Below, piece after piece: positions 24,923 to 33,786 of a DNA stretch of 64,000 bases. Origin of the DNA: Cytophagales bacterium (GTDB taxonomy: Bacteria > Bacteroidota > Bacteroidia > Cytophagales > Thermoflexibacteraceae); the NCBI GenBank assembly GCA_013299115.1, contig JAAFKA010000011.1, positions 62,001 to 126,000 on the forward strand. The letters are read 5' to 3'. Position numbers and translations under genes: made by a program. The notes below the pieces were generated by a model that was not told the origin of the DNA, did not search any database, and was given only the letters and a program-made list of their open reading frames with translations. Position 1 is the first letter of the stretch. Every line of letters starts with the position of its first letter.

Positions 24923-26962
24923 TCACAACCGTACTCCCATCACCAACACATCATCTACCTGCTTGTGTTTGCCTTTCCAATCCCTAAAAGTTTGTTCCAG
25001 CACTTGTTTCTGTTCGGCAAGTGGCTGTTGGTGTAGGTCAAAAAGCAATTTTTTGAATTTACGCACCATAAACTTGCTTTCTTTTTCGCCACCAAATTGG
25101 TCTTGATAGCCATCGGAGCAAAGGTAAAACCAAATACTTTCATCTGCTGCTTTTTTGGTTAAATCAAAGGTATGTTTTTCAAAAACTCTGCTTTTGCTAT
25201 CTTCGGAGTGTCCGCCAATGGGGTGCTTGGTGGCTTTTATGTCAAAGAAGTCTGCGTTTTCGGTGCTTAGGGTAGGGTTTTGTCGCAAATAGTCGGGCAA
25301 AATTTCGCTGTTTTTGGCTGTTACCAAATACAGTGGGTTCATTGCTCCTGCGTATTCCAGCAAACTCCATTTATCCGACACCTTTTGATTTTCATCAGAC
25401 ACCTCGAAGGTGTCCGACAAATCTTTCTGTTGCTTAGTCAAAACCACAATGGCAATGTCCATTCCGTCTTTATTGTTGCTCTGCTCTTGTTTGAGAGCAT
25501 ACAAAATTCCTTTGTGCAGAGCCTCCAAAATCGTGTCGGGGCTTGTGATGTGGTACATATTCACGATTTGGTTCAACAATTCATTGCCTATCATGCTCAT
25601 AAAAGCCCCAGGCACGCCATGCCCTGTGCAGTCGGCAGCCACTATAATCACTTTATTGTCTTGGGCAAGTTGAGTGGTTTCTTGGATAGAATAACTACCA
25701 ATGCTGGTCTCTTGAAACCAATAAAAATCTCCGCTTACTATATCACGAGGTTGGTAAAACACAAAAAAGTCTTGCAGAGATTTGCTAATTCTCTCCTCAA
25801 AAGGCAACATGGCAGTCTGTATCCGTTGGGCGTAGGTGATGCTTGCTGTGATGTCTTCGTGTTGTTTTTCTATTTCTCTTTTTTGGAAATTTGCCAAATC
25901 TAAGGTGCTGTTTAGTTCCTCGTTCATGGTTTTGATTTCCTCGTTAATTTGCAACATTTTCTCACTTTTTTCCAATATCTGTTCTTTTTGTGCAGCTATT
26001 TCTTCGTTTTTGGCTTGCAATAATAAATTAGCTTTTTGTTTGTTTTTGTTTTGCCAATAAAGCAAACCTGCCAAAATGAACACAGCACACAGTCCGCCTG
26101 CCAAAGAAAAAGCTATTATCTTTTGGAGTTTGGCTTCTTCGGCTTGCAATAGTCTTTCTTGGTGGAGGTTGCGTATTTGGTTTTCGCTAAGCAATTTGTC
26201 TTTGTTTAGCAATTCTAAATTAGTGTTTTGAATAGCCTTGTCTTTGTTGAGCAGGTCTATTTGTTGTTCTTTTTTCTCATTTTCTATTCTTTGCACTAAT
26301 TGCTGTTGGGAAAGTAACTGCAATTCTTTATTTTTGATAGCCTGCAAATTGGTAAGCAACAAAACTGCCTGTTTTTGCTTTTCGTTTTCGACACTTTGCA
26401 AGTCTTTATCTTTTTGGAGTAACAAAATTTCCTTTTGTTTTTTATCTATTTCATAATTGTATTCTAAAGAGGCTATTCGTTTTTGGTTGTCCTCGTTAAA
26501 AAGGCTGTCTTTATACACCATATATTCACTGAGGGCTGTATGGGCTTTATCAAATTCTTTTTGTTCGGCATAAACCTCTGCCAAGTTCAACAAGGAATTT
26601 TTAACTGTAACTTTTCGCCCTATATTTTTTGCTAAACCAATACTTGTTTCAAAACAAATAACGGCACTGTCATATCGTTTACCTCTGCTATAAAATTCGC
26701 CTATATCTCCCCATAAAATACTCTGCCCTATTTTGTCTTTAGTTTCTTTTTTTAATTTCATACTTTGACTATAATAATACAAAGCCTTAGTAGGTTGTGC
26801 AAGGTGACTATAGGCAACTCCCATATTAGTATAAATTATCGAGTTTTGCTTTTTATCTTTCACTTGGATAGCCATAGGCAGGGCTTTTTCATAATAAATT
26901 AGGGCTTTTTCGTAATCCTTCACTTTGGAATAATATACACCTAATCCCATAATACTAAACAT
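24923..26962 (-). CDS. TPR / SpoIIE-type PP2C phosphatase, C-terminal part of a frameshifted gene
   Basis: 679 residues from an internal ATG. TPR motifs (about 1-150) are followed by a long Gln/Lys-rich coiled coil, one membrane helix (IIAFSLAGGLCAVFILAGLLYW), a second coiled coil and a SpoIIE/PP2C domain with metal-binding Asps in DIVSGDFYWF, VAADCTGHGVPGAFMSMIGN and FYLCSDGYQDQFGG. Such proteins are membrane-anchored Ser/Thr phosphatases that read a periplasmic TPR sensor and act on anti-sigma-antagonist-type partners. The real N-terminus is the frame at 26995-27717, separated by a -1 shift at an A8 run. A family C palindrome adds about 17 residues (DLSDTFEVSDENQKVSDKW) inside the phosphatase domain. 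Confidence 0.85.
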   Translation of the reverse strand: MFSIMGLGVYYSKVKDYEKALIYYEKALPMAIQVKDKKQNSIIYTNMGVAYSHLAQPTKALYYYSQSMKLKKETKDKIGQSILWGDIGEFYSRGKRYDSAVICFETSIGLAKNIGRKVTVKNSLLNLAEVYAEQKEFDKAHTALSEYMVYKDSLFNEDNQKRIASLEYNYEIDKKQKEILLLQKDKDLQSVENEKQKQAVLLLTNLQAIKNKELQLLSQQQLVQRIENEKKEQQIDLLNKDKAIQNTNLELLNKDKLLSENQIRNLHQERLLQAEEAKLQKIIAFSLAGGLCAVFILAGLLYWQNKNKQKANLLLQAKNEEIAAQKEQILEKSEKMLQINEEIKTMNEELNSTLDLANFQKREIEKQHEDITASITYAQRIQTAMLPFEERISKSLQDFFVFYQPRDIVSGDFYWFQETSIGSYSIQETTQLAQDNKVIIVAADCTGHGVPGAFMSMIGNELLNQIVNMYHITSPDTILEALHKGILYALKQEQSNNKDGMDIAIVVLTKQQKDLSDTFEVSDENQKVSDKWSLLEYAGAMNPLYLVTAKNSEILPDYLRQNPTLSTENADFFDIKATKHPIGGHSEDSKSRVFEKHTFDLTKKAADESIWFYLCSDGYQDQFGGEKESKFMVRKFKKLLFDLHQQPLAEQKQVLEQTFRDWKGKHKQVDDVLVMGVRL
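25371..25420. repeat. family C palindrome inside the SpoIIE phosphatase coding sequence
   Basis: TTATCCGACACCTTTTGAT is followed by GACACCT-CGA-AGGTGTC; on the minus strand one half reads AAAGGTGTCGGATAAAT, identical over 17 nt to the intergenic copy at 16889-16913. It keeps the reading frame and encodes SDTFEVSDENQKVSDK at a loop before the EYAGA strand. Confidence 0.75.
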
Positions 26963-26994
26963 ACTACCCGATATATCATCAGTTTCTCTAAGTG

Positions 26995-27717
26995 CTAATG
27001 ATTTTTTTTGTACTCCAACTCTTTTTTCAAATCATTCTGGTCTGAATAAACAATAGCCAAAGTTAAATAGGAAGAGGCAAGCCCTTTTGTATCTTTTAAT
27101 TCCTCCTTTATTTGTATAGACTGTAGTAAATTTTCTATGGCTTTGTCATAATTACTTTGTATGGTATATACTCTTGCAAGATTAGCACTGACTGTTCCAT
27201 AAGTAACTTTATGTGCAGGATTGGTTTTATCTAAAAGTTCTTTGGCTTGGGTAAGGGTTTGCATAGCAAGGGGCATGGCAGCCATGTCATAGTAGGTATT
27301 GCCTAAACCCTGATAAGCAAAAGCTATGTCTTTGTTGTCTGCATATTTTTTGCGGAGGGCTATGGCTTTTTGGTAATAAAAGATAGCTGAATCAAAAACA
27401 TTAGCACTTTTGTAGTAAGCAGCCAAATCTATGAGGGCAAGAGCCAAACCCGTATCAAATTTAATTTTTTCTGCCAATAGCCTTGCTTGGGTAGCAGCCA
27501 AAGGAATGGAATCTGTCTGTTGGTTGTTTTTGTAATTTTTAGACAATTCGTTCAATAGTTTTACTTTTGTGCTATCCATTTTTTGGGCGTAAAAACTCCG
27601 CCACAAACTATCTGTTTTAGGCTTTTGGGCAAAACCTATTGCGGGTGAGAAAATGACAAATAAAAAATAAATAAAACTAATGGCATGGCAAATTATTTTA
27701 TTGCAAATTTGTAGCAT
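26995..27717 (-). CDS. TPR sensor, N-terminal part of the frameshifted SpoIIE phosphatase gene
   Basis: 240 residues: signal peptide/anchor (about 8-31, ending GFAQ) then TPR repeats (FDSAIFYYQKAIALRKKYA, AYQGLGNTYYDMAAM, YDKAIENLLQSIQIKEELKD). It ends KKELEYKKNH at a stop codon just after an A8 run. Reading one base back at that run continues into KKSLALRETDDISGS and then the TPR frame of the downstream ORF, so the intact protein would have about 930 residues. The initiating ATG lies within a family A palindrome (27710-27734); no other in-frame ATG precedes the signal peptide. Confidence 0.8.
   Translation of the reverse strand: MLQICNKIICHAISFIYFLFVIFSPAIGFAQKPKTDSLWRSFYAQKMDSTKVKLLNELSKNYKNNQQTDSIPLAATQARLLAEKIKFDTGLALALIDLAAYYKSANVFDSAIFYYQKAIALRKKYADNKDIAFAYQGLGNTYYDMAAMPLAMQTLTQAKELLDKTNPAHKVTYGTVSANLARVYTIQSNYDKAIENLLQSIQIKEELKDTKGLASSYLTLAIVYSDQNDLKKELEYKKNH
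27002..27009 (-). other. homopolymer (A8 in the mRNA) frameshift site
   Basis: Eight T on the plus strand. The mRNA reads TAC AAA AAA AAT CAT TAG; a -1 shift (or one extra A) joins the two TPR frames. It may be a sequencing error, a slipped-strand phase switch, or transcriptional or ribosomal slippage on A-rich sequence. Confidence 0.7.
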
Positions 27718-27734
27718 TGGGTTTCAGCCCATAG
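27710..27734. repeat. family A palindrome at a gene start
   Basis: Reads TGTAGCATTGGGTTTCAGCCC then ATAG on the plus strand: the GTAG foot and a GGG-TTTCA-GCCC-type hairpin. It overlaps the start codon (27715-27717) of the TPR gene. Confidence 0.65.
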
Positions 27735-28101
27735 TTGTTGATTTAAGAAAATTTTTTTGTTTCATAGAAACAAAAAAAAATTGGACTTTACTACCAAATA
27801 TGTAGCCACTAACAAACAAAATATTACATTATCTGAACAACCTTAAACCTTACTTTATTGTTTGCAGAATTTATTCGTTTTCTTAAAAATAAATCAAAAA
27901 ACTATTTCTTGCGTCATACAGCTTAGGAATTTTATTTAATTTTCGTTCCCAACTCATACGCCTGTTTAAACTTCCTGATTTAGCTAAAGTAATAATAAGA
28001 TAATAACAATTGAGGGTAAAAGTTACTTAATTACTCAAATTTCTGTATAGTAGTTTAAGTTGTGGTAATAGTTGTTTTTTTATTACTTACCAATTAATAT
28101 A
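27718..28101. other. 384-bp divergent intergenic region
   Basis: AT-rich spacer between the TPR phosphatase and EVE genes. It contains the family A copy at its left edge and a T7GTTTC/GAAACA7 hairpin (27752-27778). Nothing else was recognised: no RNA gene and no convincing small ORF. Confidence 0.6.
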
Positions 28102-28512
28102 ATGCAAAATTATTGGTTAATTAAATCTGAACCTACTGTTTATAGTTGGGAACAGTTTTTGGCAGAGCAACGCACTTTTTGGAATGGCGTGCGTAATTTT
28201 CAGGCTCGCAACAATTTGCGTAGTATGAAAACAGGAGATTTGGTATTTTTTTATCATAGCGTAAAAAATCCTGCTGTGGTGGGCATAGCCCAAGTGGTGC
28301 GTGAAGCCTATCAAGACCCTACATCAGAAGACACCAATTGGGTGGTTGTCGATTTGATACCACACAAAACCCTAACGAAAGTTGTAACTTTGCAACAAAT
28401 TAAAACCGAACCTATTTTACAAAATATGGCGTTGCTCCGCCAATCTCGGTTGTCTGTAATGCCTGTGTCGGCAGAAGAGTTTGGTAAGTTGTTGGAAATG
28501 GGTGGTTTATAG
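28102..28512 (+). CDS. EVE domain protein
   Basis: 136 residues from the ATG at 28102 (MQNYWLIKSEPTVYSWEQ). The EVE/PUA-like fold signature is complete: YWLIKSEP at the start, then W-x-GVRNFQARNNLRSMKTGDLVFFYHS and VVGIAQVVREAYQD. EVE domains bind modified nucleobases in DNA or RNA and occur in defence and RNA-modification contexts; stand-alone small EVE proteins like this (the thymocyte nuclear protein 1/YqfB-like group) have no firm role. It lies between two TPR/SpoIIE genes transcribed the other way. Upstream ATG choices give a hydrophobic, unlikely extension. Confidence 0.92.
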   Translation: MQNYWLIKSEPTVYSWEQFLAEQRTFWNGVRNFQARNNLRSMKTGDLVFFYHSVKNPAVVGIAQVVREAYQDPTSEDTNWVVVDLIPHKTLTKVVTLQQIKTEPILQNMALLRQSRLSVMPVSAEEFGKLLEMGGL

Positions 28513-28534
28513 ACGAAGTTAAATCCACAAGCAA

Positions 28535-28557
28535 TAACATTTCTCTAAGAAATGTTA
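28535..28557. repeat. family D core, copy 2 (terminator-like)
   Basis: TAACATTTCT/AGAAATGTTA with loop CTA, followed by CTTTTTAG. It is the short inner core of family D and lies between the convergent EVE and TPR/SpoIIE genes. Confidence 0.65.
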
Positions 28558-28579
28558 CTTTTTAGTTTTTTGCCACTCA

Positions 28580-30769
28580 TTACAACTGAATCCCTATCAC
28601 CAAAATATCATCTCTTTGCACTGTATTTTTTGCGTGTTGGTTGTAGGCTTCCAAAATACTCCATTGCTGTTCTGTGCCTTCGTCTTTTTCTCTGGCGAGG
28701 GTTTCGAGCAGTTTTTGTAGTTTTTTCTTGCCAAACCGAATACGTTGCGTGTCGTTTTGGTCTATGAACCCATCACTGCTTAGGTACAGCCACGAGTTTT
28801 TTGGTATTTCTACGATTTGGTTGTGAAAAGCATCGAATTTTTTGCTTTGCAAGCCGCCAATTCCTCTGCGGTCGCCAGTCAATACCATAAATTGTTGGAG
28901 GTTATTGTCAAAAATCCACACATCATTTTTTGCCCCTGCAAAAGTCAATTTTTTGCTTTCAATTTCGCCTTCACTTTTTTGGCAATTTTCTATCATTACC
29001 ACCGCCGCGTCCACGCCATTGTCGTCGCCTGTTTCCTCTTGTCTAAGCAGGCGTTGAATAGCTTTGTTGAGATTTTCGAGGAGTTCGGCGGGGCTTTCAA
29101 ATTTGAGAAATAAGATAAACCTGTCGAGCAAACCATTGACTATCATGGTCATAAACGCAGCAGGTACGCCATGTCCTGTGCAGTCTAAAACAGCTAAGAC
29201 TAATCTTTTATCAGGAGTTTCGTTAAACCAATAAAAATCTCCGCTTACAATATCTTTGGGTTTGTAGATAATAAAATGGTCGGCAAACAGTCTTTTGGCT
29301 CTGTTTCGAGAAGGCAAAATAGCTTGCTGAATTTGCAAAGCCGCCGAAATACTTTGCGAAAATTTATAGTTTCTTTCGTGTAGTTCTACATTTTGCTCTG
29401 AAATTAAGGCTTGTTGTGTGCTGATTTCGTTCTTTTGTTGTTGCAAATCTTTGTTTTGCAATAAAATTTCCTCTTTTCGTTTCCTTATTTCTTCGTTTTG
29501 AAATTGCAACAGTGTATTGAATTTTTGAATTTTCCTAAAATTCCTATAAAACAGCAGGGCAAAGACCAACAGGACAAAAAAACTGCCTACCACAAAGTTT
29601 CGCACCAAGACATCGTTTTTATGCTGGATTTTTAGGCTGTTAATTTGTACTTGTTTGTTGTCGAGTTCATAAGCAGATTTGGCAAATATATTTTTGCGAA
29701 TGACCTCTGAAGAATAAATAGAATCTTTCAGTTCTGCATATTTTTTCTGAAATTCGTAGGCTTTGCTTAGGTTGTTTTCGGCTTCATAGACTTTTGCCCT
29801 GCCTCTGTAACTTTCACTCAAAAAGGATTTTGCCCCTGTTTCTGTGGCGTATAATTCGGCTTTTTCGTAAAATTTAAGTGCATTTTTGGTATTGCCCTGT
29901 GCCAAATGAATATCGCCAATGGCGTTTGCAGATTCGGCGATTTGGTATTTGTTTTTGCTCCTTTCAAAAGCCTCTATACTTCTAAAAAGATATTCATTTG
30001 CTTGCTCATATTGTTTGGTGGCTGCATAAGTTTGCCCTATGTAGAGCAAAGTTCTGCCTGTGGGCAATTCTAAGGAGTCTGCCAACAAAACAGATTTAAA
30101 AAAATAATCTAAGGCTCTGTCGTAGTGCTGTTGTTTGAGGTAAGCAGCTCCTATGTTGGTGTAAATCAACTCAATACGCCAACGGTCGTTGATTCTTTGG
30201 CTGATTCCCAATGCTTTGAAATAGTACTCTAAGGCATCGTCTATGTCGTTTTGTTGGTAGTAGGTTAGGGCAATATTGGAAAGAGAAACTGCAATTTTTT
30301 CGTCTAATTTCAGCTTTTCGTGTATTTTCAAGGATTTCAAATGATAAGCCATTGCCTCCAAATAATTGCCTTGCTGCCCATTGACTAAACCCAAGGTAAT
30401 ATAAGTGCTGGCAATACCTTCTGGGTCGTTGAGTTTTGAAAAAATGCTAAGGGCTTCGGTCAAATAATTGAGGGCTTGCACAAATTCACCTTTTTGTCTG
30501 AAATACAAGCCAATATTTTTATAGGTTTCAGCAGTGCCACGTTTAAAATTTAGTTTTTCAGCCAAATACAGAGCTTCATCTGCATAATCTTTGCTTTTTT
30601 CAGGGTTTTTGGAATAGAGAGCAAAAGAAAGTTGATTCAATAGGTGTACCCTCTGCGTGTCGGGTGAGGCAAGCACTAATTGTTTTTCGAGGCTGTCTAT
30701 TTTGTTTTGTTGGGCAAAAACAGGCAACGAAAGTAAATAAAAGAAAGCAAAAAAATGAAGAAGTTTCAT
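28580..30769 (-). CDS. TPR / SpoIIE-type PP2C phosphatase (intact paralogue)
   Basis: 729 residues, the intact relative of the split gene at 24923-27717. Signal peptide (MKLLHFFAFFYLLSLPVFAQ), about eight TPR repeats (about 45-360, for example NIALTYYQQNDIDDALEYYFKAL and NIGAAYLKQQHYDRALDYFF), a membrane helix (VRNFVVGSFFVLLVFALLFY), a coiled coil, and a SpoIIE phosphatase domain with DIVSGDFYWF, VLDCTGHGVPAAFMTMIVN and YLSSDGFIDQND supplying the metal-binding Asps. The periplasmic TPR sensor probably controls the cytosolic phosphatase. The family C insert of the other copy is absent here. Confidence 0.92.
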   Translation of the reverse strand: MKLLHFFAFFYLLSLPVFAQQNKIDSLEKQLVLASPDTQRVHLLNQLSFALYSKNPEKSKDYADEALYLAEKLNFKRGTAETYKNIGLYFRQKGEFVQALNYLTEALSIFSKLNDPEGIASTYITLGLVNGQQGNYLEAMAYHLKSLKIHEKLKLDEKIAVSLSNIALTYYQQNDIDDALEYYFKALGISQRINDRWRIELIYTNIGAAYLKQQHYDRALDYFFKSVLLADSLELPTGRTLLYIGQTYAATKQYEQANEYLFRSIEAFERSKNKYQIAESANAIGDIHLAQGNTKNALKFYEKAELYATETGAKSFLSESYRGRAKVYEAENNLSKAYEFQKKYAELKDSIYSSEVIRKNIFAKSAYELDNKQVQINSLKIQHKNDVLVRNFVVGSFFVLLVFALLFYRNFRKIQKFNTLLQFQNEEIRKRKEEILLQNKDLQQQKNEISTQQALISEQNVELHERNYKFSQSISAALQIQQAILPSRNRAKRLFADHFIIYKPKDIVSGDFYWFNETPDKRLVLAVLDCTGHGVPAAFMTMIVNGLLDRFILFLKFESPAELLENLNKAIQRLLRQEETGDDNGVDAAVVMIENCQKSEGEIESKKLTFAGAKNDVWIFDNNLQQFMVLTGDRRGIGGLQSKKFDAFHNQIVEIPKNSWLYLSSDGFIDQNDTQRIRFGKKKLQKLLETLAREKDEGTEQQWSILEAYNQHAKNTVQRDDILVIGIQL

Positions 30770-30835
30770 TAGCTAAAGATTAAAAATCTGAGTAGTTGCC
30801 CAGCTATAATGCTGTAGAGCTACAAAAATCTGTTG

Positions 30836-32566
30836 TTATTCTGTCCAAACAGGTATTTGTATATAACTATCATTGTAAAATTTTATATGTAAGTTTTCTT
30901 TTGCGTCCCTTATTGTTTCCGCACTCACATCTTTGCCTGTTCCGTAGTTTATTTGATAATTAGCAATTTTGATAGCACCAATTACAACAACCAAACGGCT
31001 ATCTTTGCTCAATTTTTTGCTTGCCAATCTGCTATTGGTAATTGGCATTTCCTCTATTTTATTGGGGCTTAATAAAGTTCTTTTTGTCATATCTTTGGCA
31101 TAACTTGCCCTGCCCACAAAATACGATAATTGGAAAGTTTCTCCGTTTGGCATTTGCTCATAAAGAGCTATGCTTATATCTACATCTTTTTTATTAATGC
31201 TAATTTTAAGCAATCCCTCAAAAGCACCACTCACTTCTATACTTTCACTAAAAGGTTCACTTACATACATAATTCCATTTGCCGTATCCAATTTTTTCTG
31301 AATAATTGGGTTTGGATAAAATCCCCCATTTTCGGATTTTCTATCTGCAAAGTTTACTTTTTGGCTTACAAATCCGTTTTTTTTTGCTTTTTTGCTACTT
31401 AACTGTAAATTTTTATTTTTTTTCTGCTCACTCAAAAAAAATGTAATTTTTTTGTTGCTCATTTTATCCAAAGCACTGGCACTTTTCCAAGTATTTGTAC
31501 CCATTACTTGATAATTAATCTTATCTTTTAGGATAGCAGGTTTTTTACCACCTTTTAGCACATAATCAAACCATTGATATCGAATATTACGAACACCAAT
31601 AAGGGCTACATCATCTACTTTATAGCCATTGATGACTGAATCTCCGCCTACCTGAGCCCCAAAATGCCCATAAGGTGCTATAATTAGATAGTCTTCTGCT
31701 TTGGGGTTGTATTTAGCGTGTTCTTTCAAATAGTATAAATTAGATATTTGCGAATCATTATAATAGCCATCAATAGACAAAACAGGAATATCGATGCCCG
31801 TATAATTATCTTTATAAGGTACCATTTCTTGCCAATAGTTGTCGTAAGCGGGGTGTGAGAGCCAACGCTGCAACCATTTGTTGGGTGTTCCGTCTATGCT
31901 ATCTATTTTATTGTAGGCTGCTCCGCTTGCAAACCATTTTTCTTCCATTTTGTCAAACCTTTGGTAGTCATTATTTACACTGTCGTCTAAGGTTTTGTTG
32001 TTCGTAACATAAAATGCCCATTGATAATTGGGGCTAATAAAAATATTGTTTTCCATCGGCAAGCCCATGCCTGGTATGCTTGCCACGATTGGCATAATTG
32101 TTTTGAGGGCAGGATGTTTATATTTTGCTGCTGCCCATTGTGTGAAGCCGTTGTAACTGCCGCCATACATACCTATTTTGCCATTGCACCAACTCTGTTT
32201 GCTTATCCAATCTATTACCTCGTTTGCATCTTTGCCATCAAATTCGTAGGGGATTATTTCCGAAGGGCTGTTTTTTTTGCCTCTCGTGTAGGCTATTACG
32301 CCTGCATAGCCTCTGTCTGCTGCCAATTTTAGGCTAAAAATATCTCTGCTGGGGCTTACATAAATTGTAAACTGAAAAATAACAGGCAAAGGCAAAACTG
32401 CATCTTTTTTGGTAACAACCATTGCAGAAATCAATGTCCCATCTGTCATTTTAACCAAAACATTGTCTTGAATATGATACAAACTATCATTGTTGTTGAC
32501 TTGCTGACCATATAATTGGTAGTTTGTAAATAAGAAAAAGAGAAACAAATAAAATAATTTTGTCAT
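30836..32566 (-). CDS. CocE/NonD family X-Pro dipeptidyl-peptidase-like hydrolase
   Basis: 576 residues with a signal peptide (MTKLFYLFLFFLFTNYQLYG). An alpha/beta-hydrolase domain with the nucleophile elbow GGSYNGF (about residues 138-144) is followed by the helical cap and the catalytic-His segment APYGHFGAQ, and a C-terminal jelly-roll domain (about 400-576). Family members cleave X-Pro dipeptides or acyl esters such as cocaine or beta-lactam side chains; a secreted peptidase or esterase role is the best guess. It is probably monocistronic. Confidence 0.9.
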   Translation of the reverse strand: MTKLFYLFLFFLFTNYQLYGQQVNNNDSLYHIQDNVLVKMTDGTLISAMVVTKKDAVLPLPVIFQFTIYVSPSRDIFSLKLAADRGYAGVIAYTRGKKNSPSEIIPYEFDGKDANEVIDWISKQSWCNGKIGMYGGSYNGFTQWAAAKYKHPALKTIMPIVASIPGMGLPMENNIFISPNYQWAFYVTNNKTLDDSVNNDYQRFDKMEEKWFASGAAYNKIDSIDGTPNKWLQRWLSHPAYDNYWQEMVPYKDNYTGIDIPVLSIDGYYNDSQISNLYYLKEHAKYNPKAEDYLIIAPYGHFGAQVGGDSVINGYKVDDVALIGVRNIRYQWFDYVLKGGKKPAILKDKINYQVMGTNTWKSASALDKMSNKKITFFLSEQKKNKNLQLSSKKAKKNGFVSQKVNFADRKSENGGFYPNPIIQKKLDTANGIMYVSEPFSESIEVSGAFEGLLKISINKKDVDISIALYEQMPNGETFQLSYFVGRASYAKDMTKRTLLSPNKIEEMPITNSRLASKKLSKDSRLVVVIGAIKIANYQINYGTGKDVSAETIRDAKENLHIKFYNDSYIQIPVWTE

Positions 32567-32596
32567 TGCGTAAGCTTAGATAAATTTTAATAAAAA

Positions 32597-32719
32597 CTTT
32601 CGGTTTTGAGAAACCGAAAGCACCTGACTAATGCTCAGAACTAGCATTTCTTTGAGAAATGTTAGTTCTAAAGTGGTCGTAAATGACTTGTGTGGCACTA
32701 CTCAAAACCGAAAGCACCT
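32597..32719. repeat. family D element (copy 3) flanked by family H sequence
   Basis: CTTTCGGTTT/AAACCGAAAG with loop TGAG (32597-32620) is family H. A degenerate family D element follows (32628-32700; core AACTAGCATTTCT/AGAAATGTTAGTT). Then AAACCGAAAGCACCT is repeated directly (32611-32625 and 32705-32719), so the D element is bracketed by 15-bp direct repeats. Confidence 0.75.
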
Positions 32720-32724
32720 AACTC

Positions 32725-33786
32725 TCACAAACTATGTTTGTAAGTTTTTTTCAAATATTGCATATATTTTTTGAAATCACCACCAAATTTTGTTTCAAAT
32801 TCTTGTTTAAACATACTTTGTTGGCTGTTGTAACGCAAATAAGACATAAAAAAGGTATTGTTTGGCATTTCCTCATCAAAATAGTGGCAATAGCGTTGGT
32901 TATAAAAATGTTGTGCTTGCAAGTTAGCAATAAATTCTTTCATAAAACTTTGTTTGCTATTTTGTTTTTCGGAGTCGGGTAGGTGAGGGGGCAAATGTTT
33001 ATAAATAGAATCCAATTTTTGGGCTTCGTTTAATACAAAAACCCTAAAAGTTTTTTCGTCTTTTTGGGTTTGCAAATAACTTTGAATTTGGGCAGAGTTA
33101 TTGCCATATTTGGCTATCAAAAACCTTTTTGCCCCTTCATCACCCACAAAATTAGCTAAGTTTTCGTTGTATTCCACATTGTCTTTTATATACAATGTGC
33201 CATGCGTCAATTCGTGAATAATCAAATTGACTAATCTTCCTTCTGAGTAATTGAGCCAATTAGACAATACAGGGTCTTTGAAAAACCCCAAAGTCGACCA
33301 ACCCGAAACTGCGTATAGTCCTGTATCCCAACCTTCTTGTTTGAGTCGGTCTAATTCTTTTTGTGCTTTTTGTTTGTCAAAAAAACCTTTGTAAGAAACG
33401 GTGCCTATGAGTGGAAATTGCCATTGATGCGGCGTGAGTTCGTAAGGTTTTGCAGCCGTAACATTCCACAAAATAGCCTTGCCTTTTTGGTCGTAAAAAG
33501 TAGTGTAGTTTTTGGAGGGGTTTAGCCCCAAAGAATCTTCGGTATAGGTGCAAATTTCTTGTATCAGTTGCAATTTTTTCTTGACAGAGTCGGGGTAAGT
33601 TGGGGCTTCGAGCAAAGTTGCAATAGGCTCAGTGTTCCACAAGATACGTAGTTGCCCTTCGCCTTGCCCATACCCATAATACAACAATTCGTAATTGGCT
33701 GCACACCAACAACCTAAGACAAGGAAAGTGAGGTAGAAAAACCAACGCAGTAGTTTTATTGGTTGAGAAAATTGCGATTTAATCAT
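32725..33786 (-). CDS. putative zinc aminopeptidase (PF10023-type)
   Basis: 353 residues. An N-terminal membrane or lipid anchor (LLRWFFYLTFLVLGCWCAAN) is followed by the family's YYGYGQGEGQLRIL block. The zinc motif HELTHG (about 189-194) is followed by the conserved YNENLANFVGDEGAKRF, whose Glu residues complete the gluzincin site. The family is annotated as putative aminopeptidase on sequence grounds; biochemical evidence is thin. It should face the periplasm. Its ATG overlaps the end of the upstream lipoprotein gene by 8 bp, so they are translationally coupled. Confidence 0.88.
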   Translation of the reverse strand: MIKSQFSQPIKLLRWFFYLTFLVLGCWCAANYELLYYGYGQGEGQLRILWNTEPIATLLEAPTYPDSVKKKLQLIQEICTYTEDSLGLNPSKNYTTFYDQKGKAILWNVTAAKPYELTPHQWQFPLIGTVSYKGFFDKQKAQKELDRLKQEGWDTGLYAVSGWSTLGFFKDPVLSNWLNYSEGRLVNLIIHELTHGTLYIKDNVEYNENLANFVGDEGAKRFLIAKYGNNSAQIQSYLQTQKDEKTFRVFVLNEAQKLDSIYKHLPPHLPDSEKQNSKQSFMKEFIANLQAQHFYNQRYCHYFDEEMPNNTFFMSYLRYNSQQSMFKQEFETKFGGDFKKYMQYLKKTYKHSL

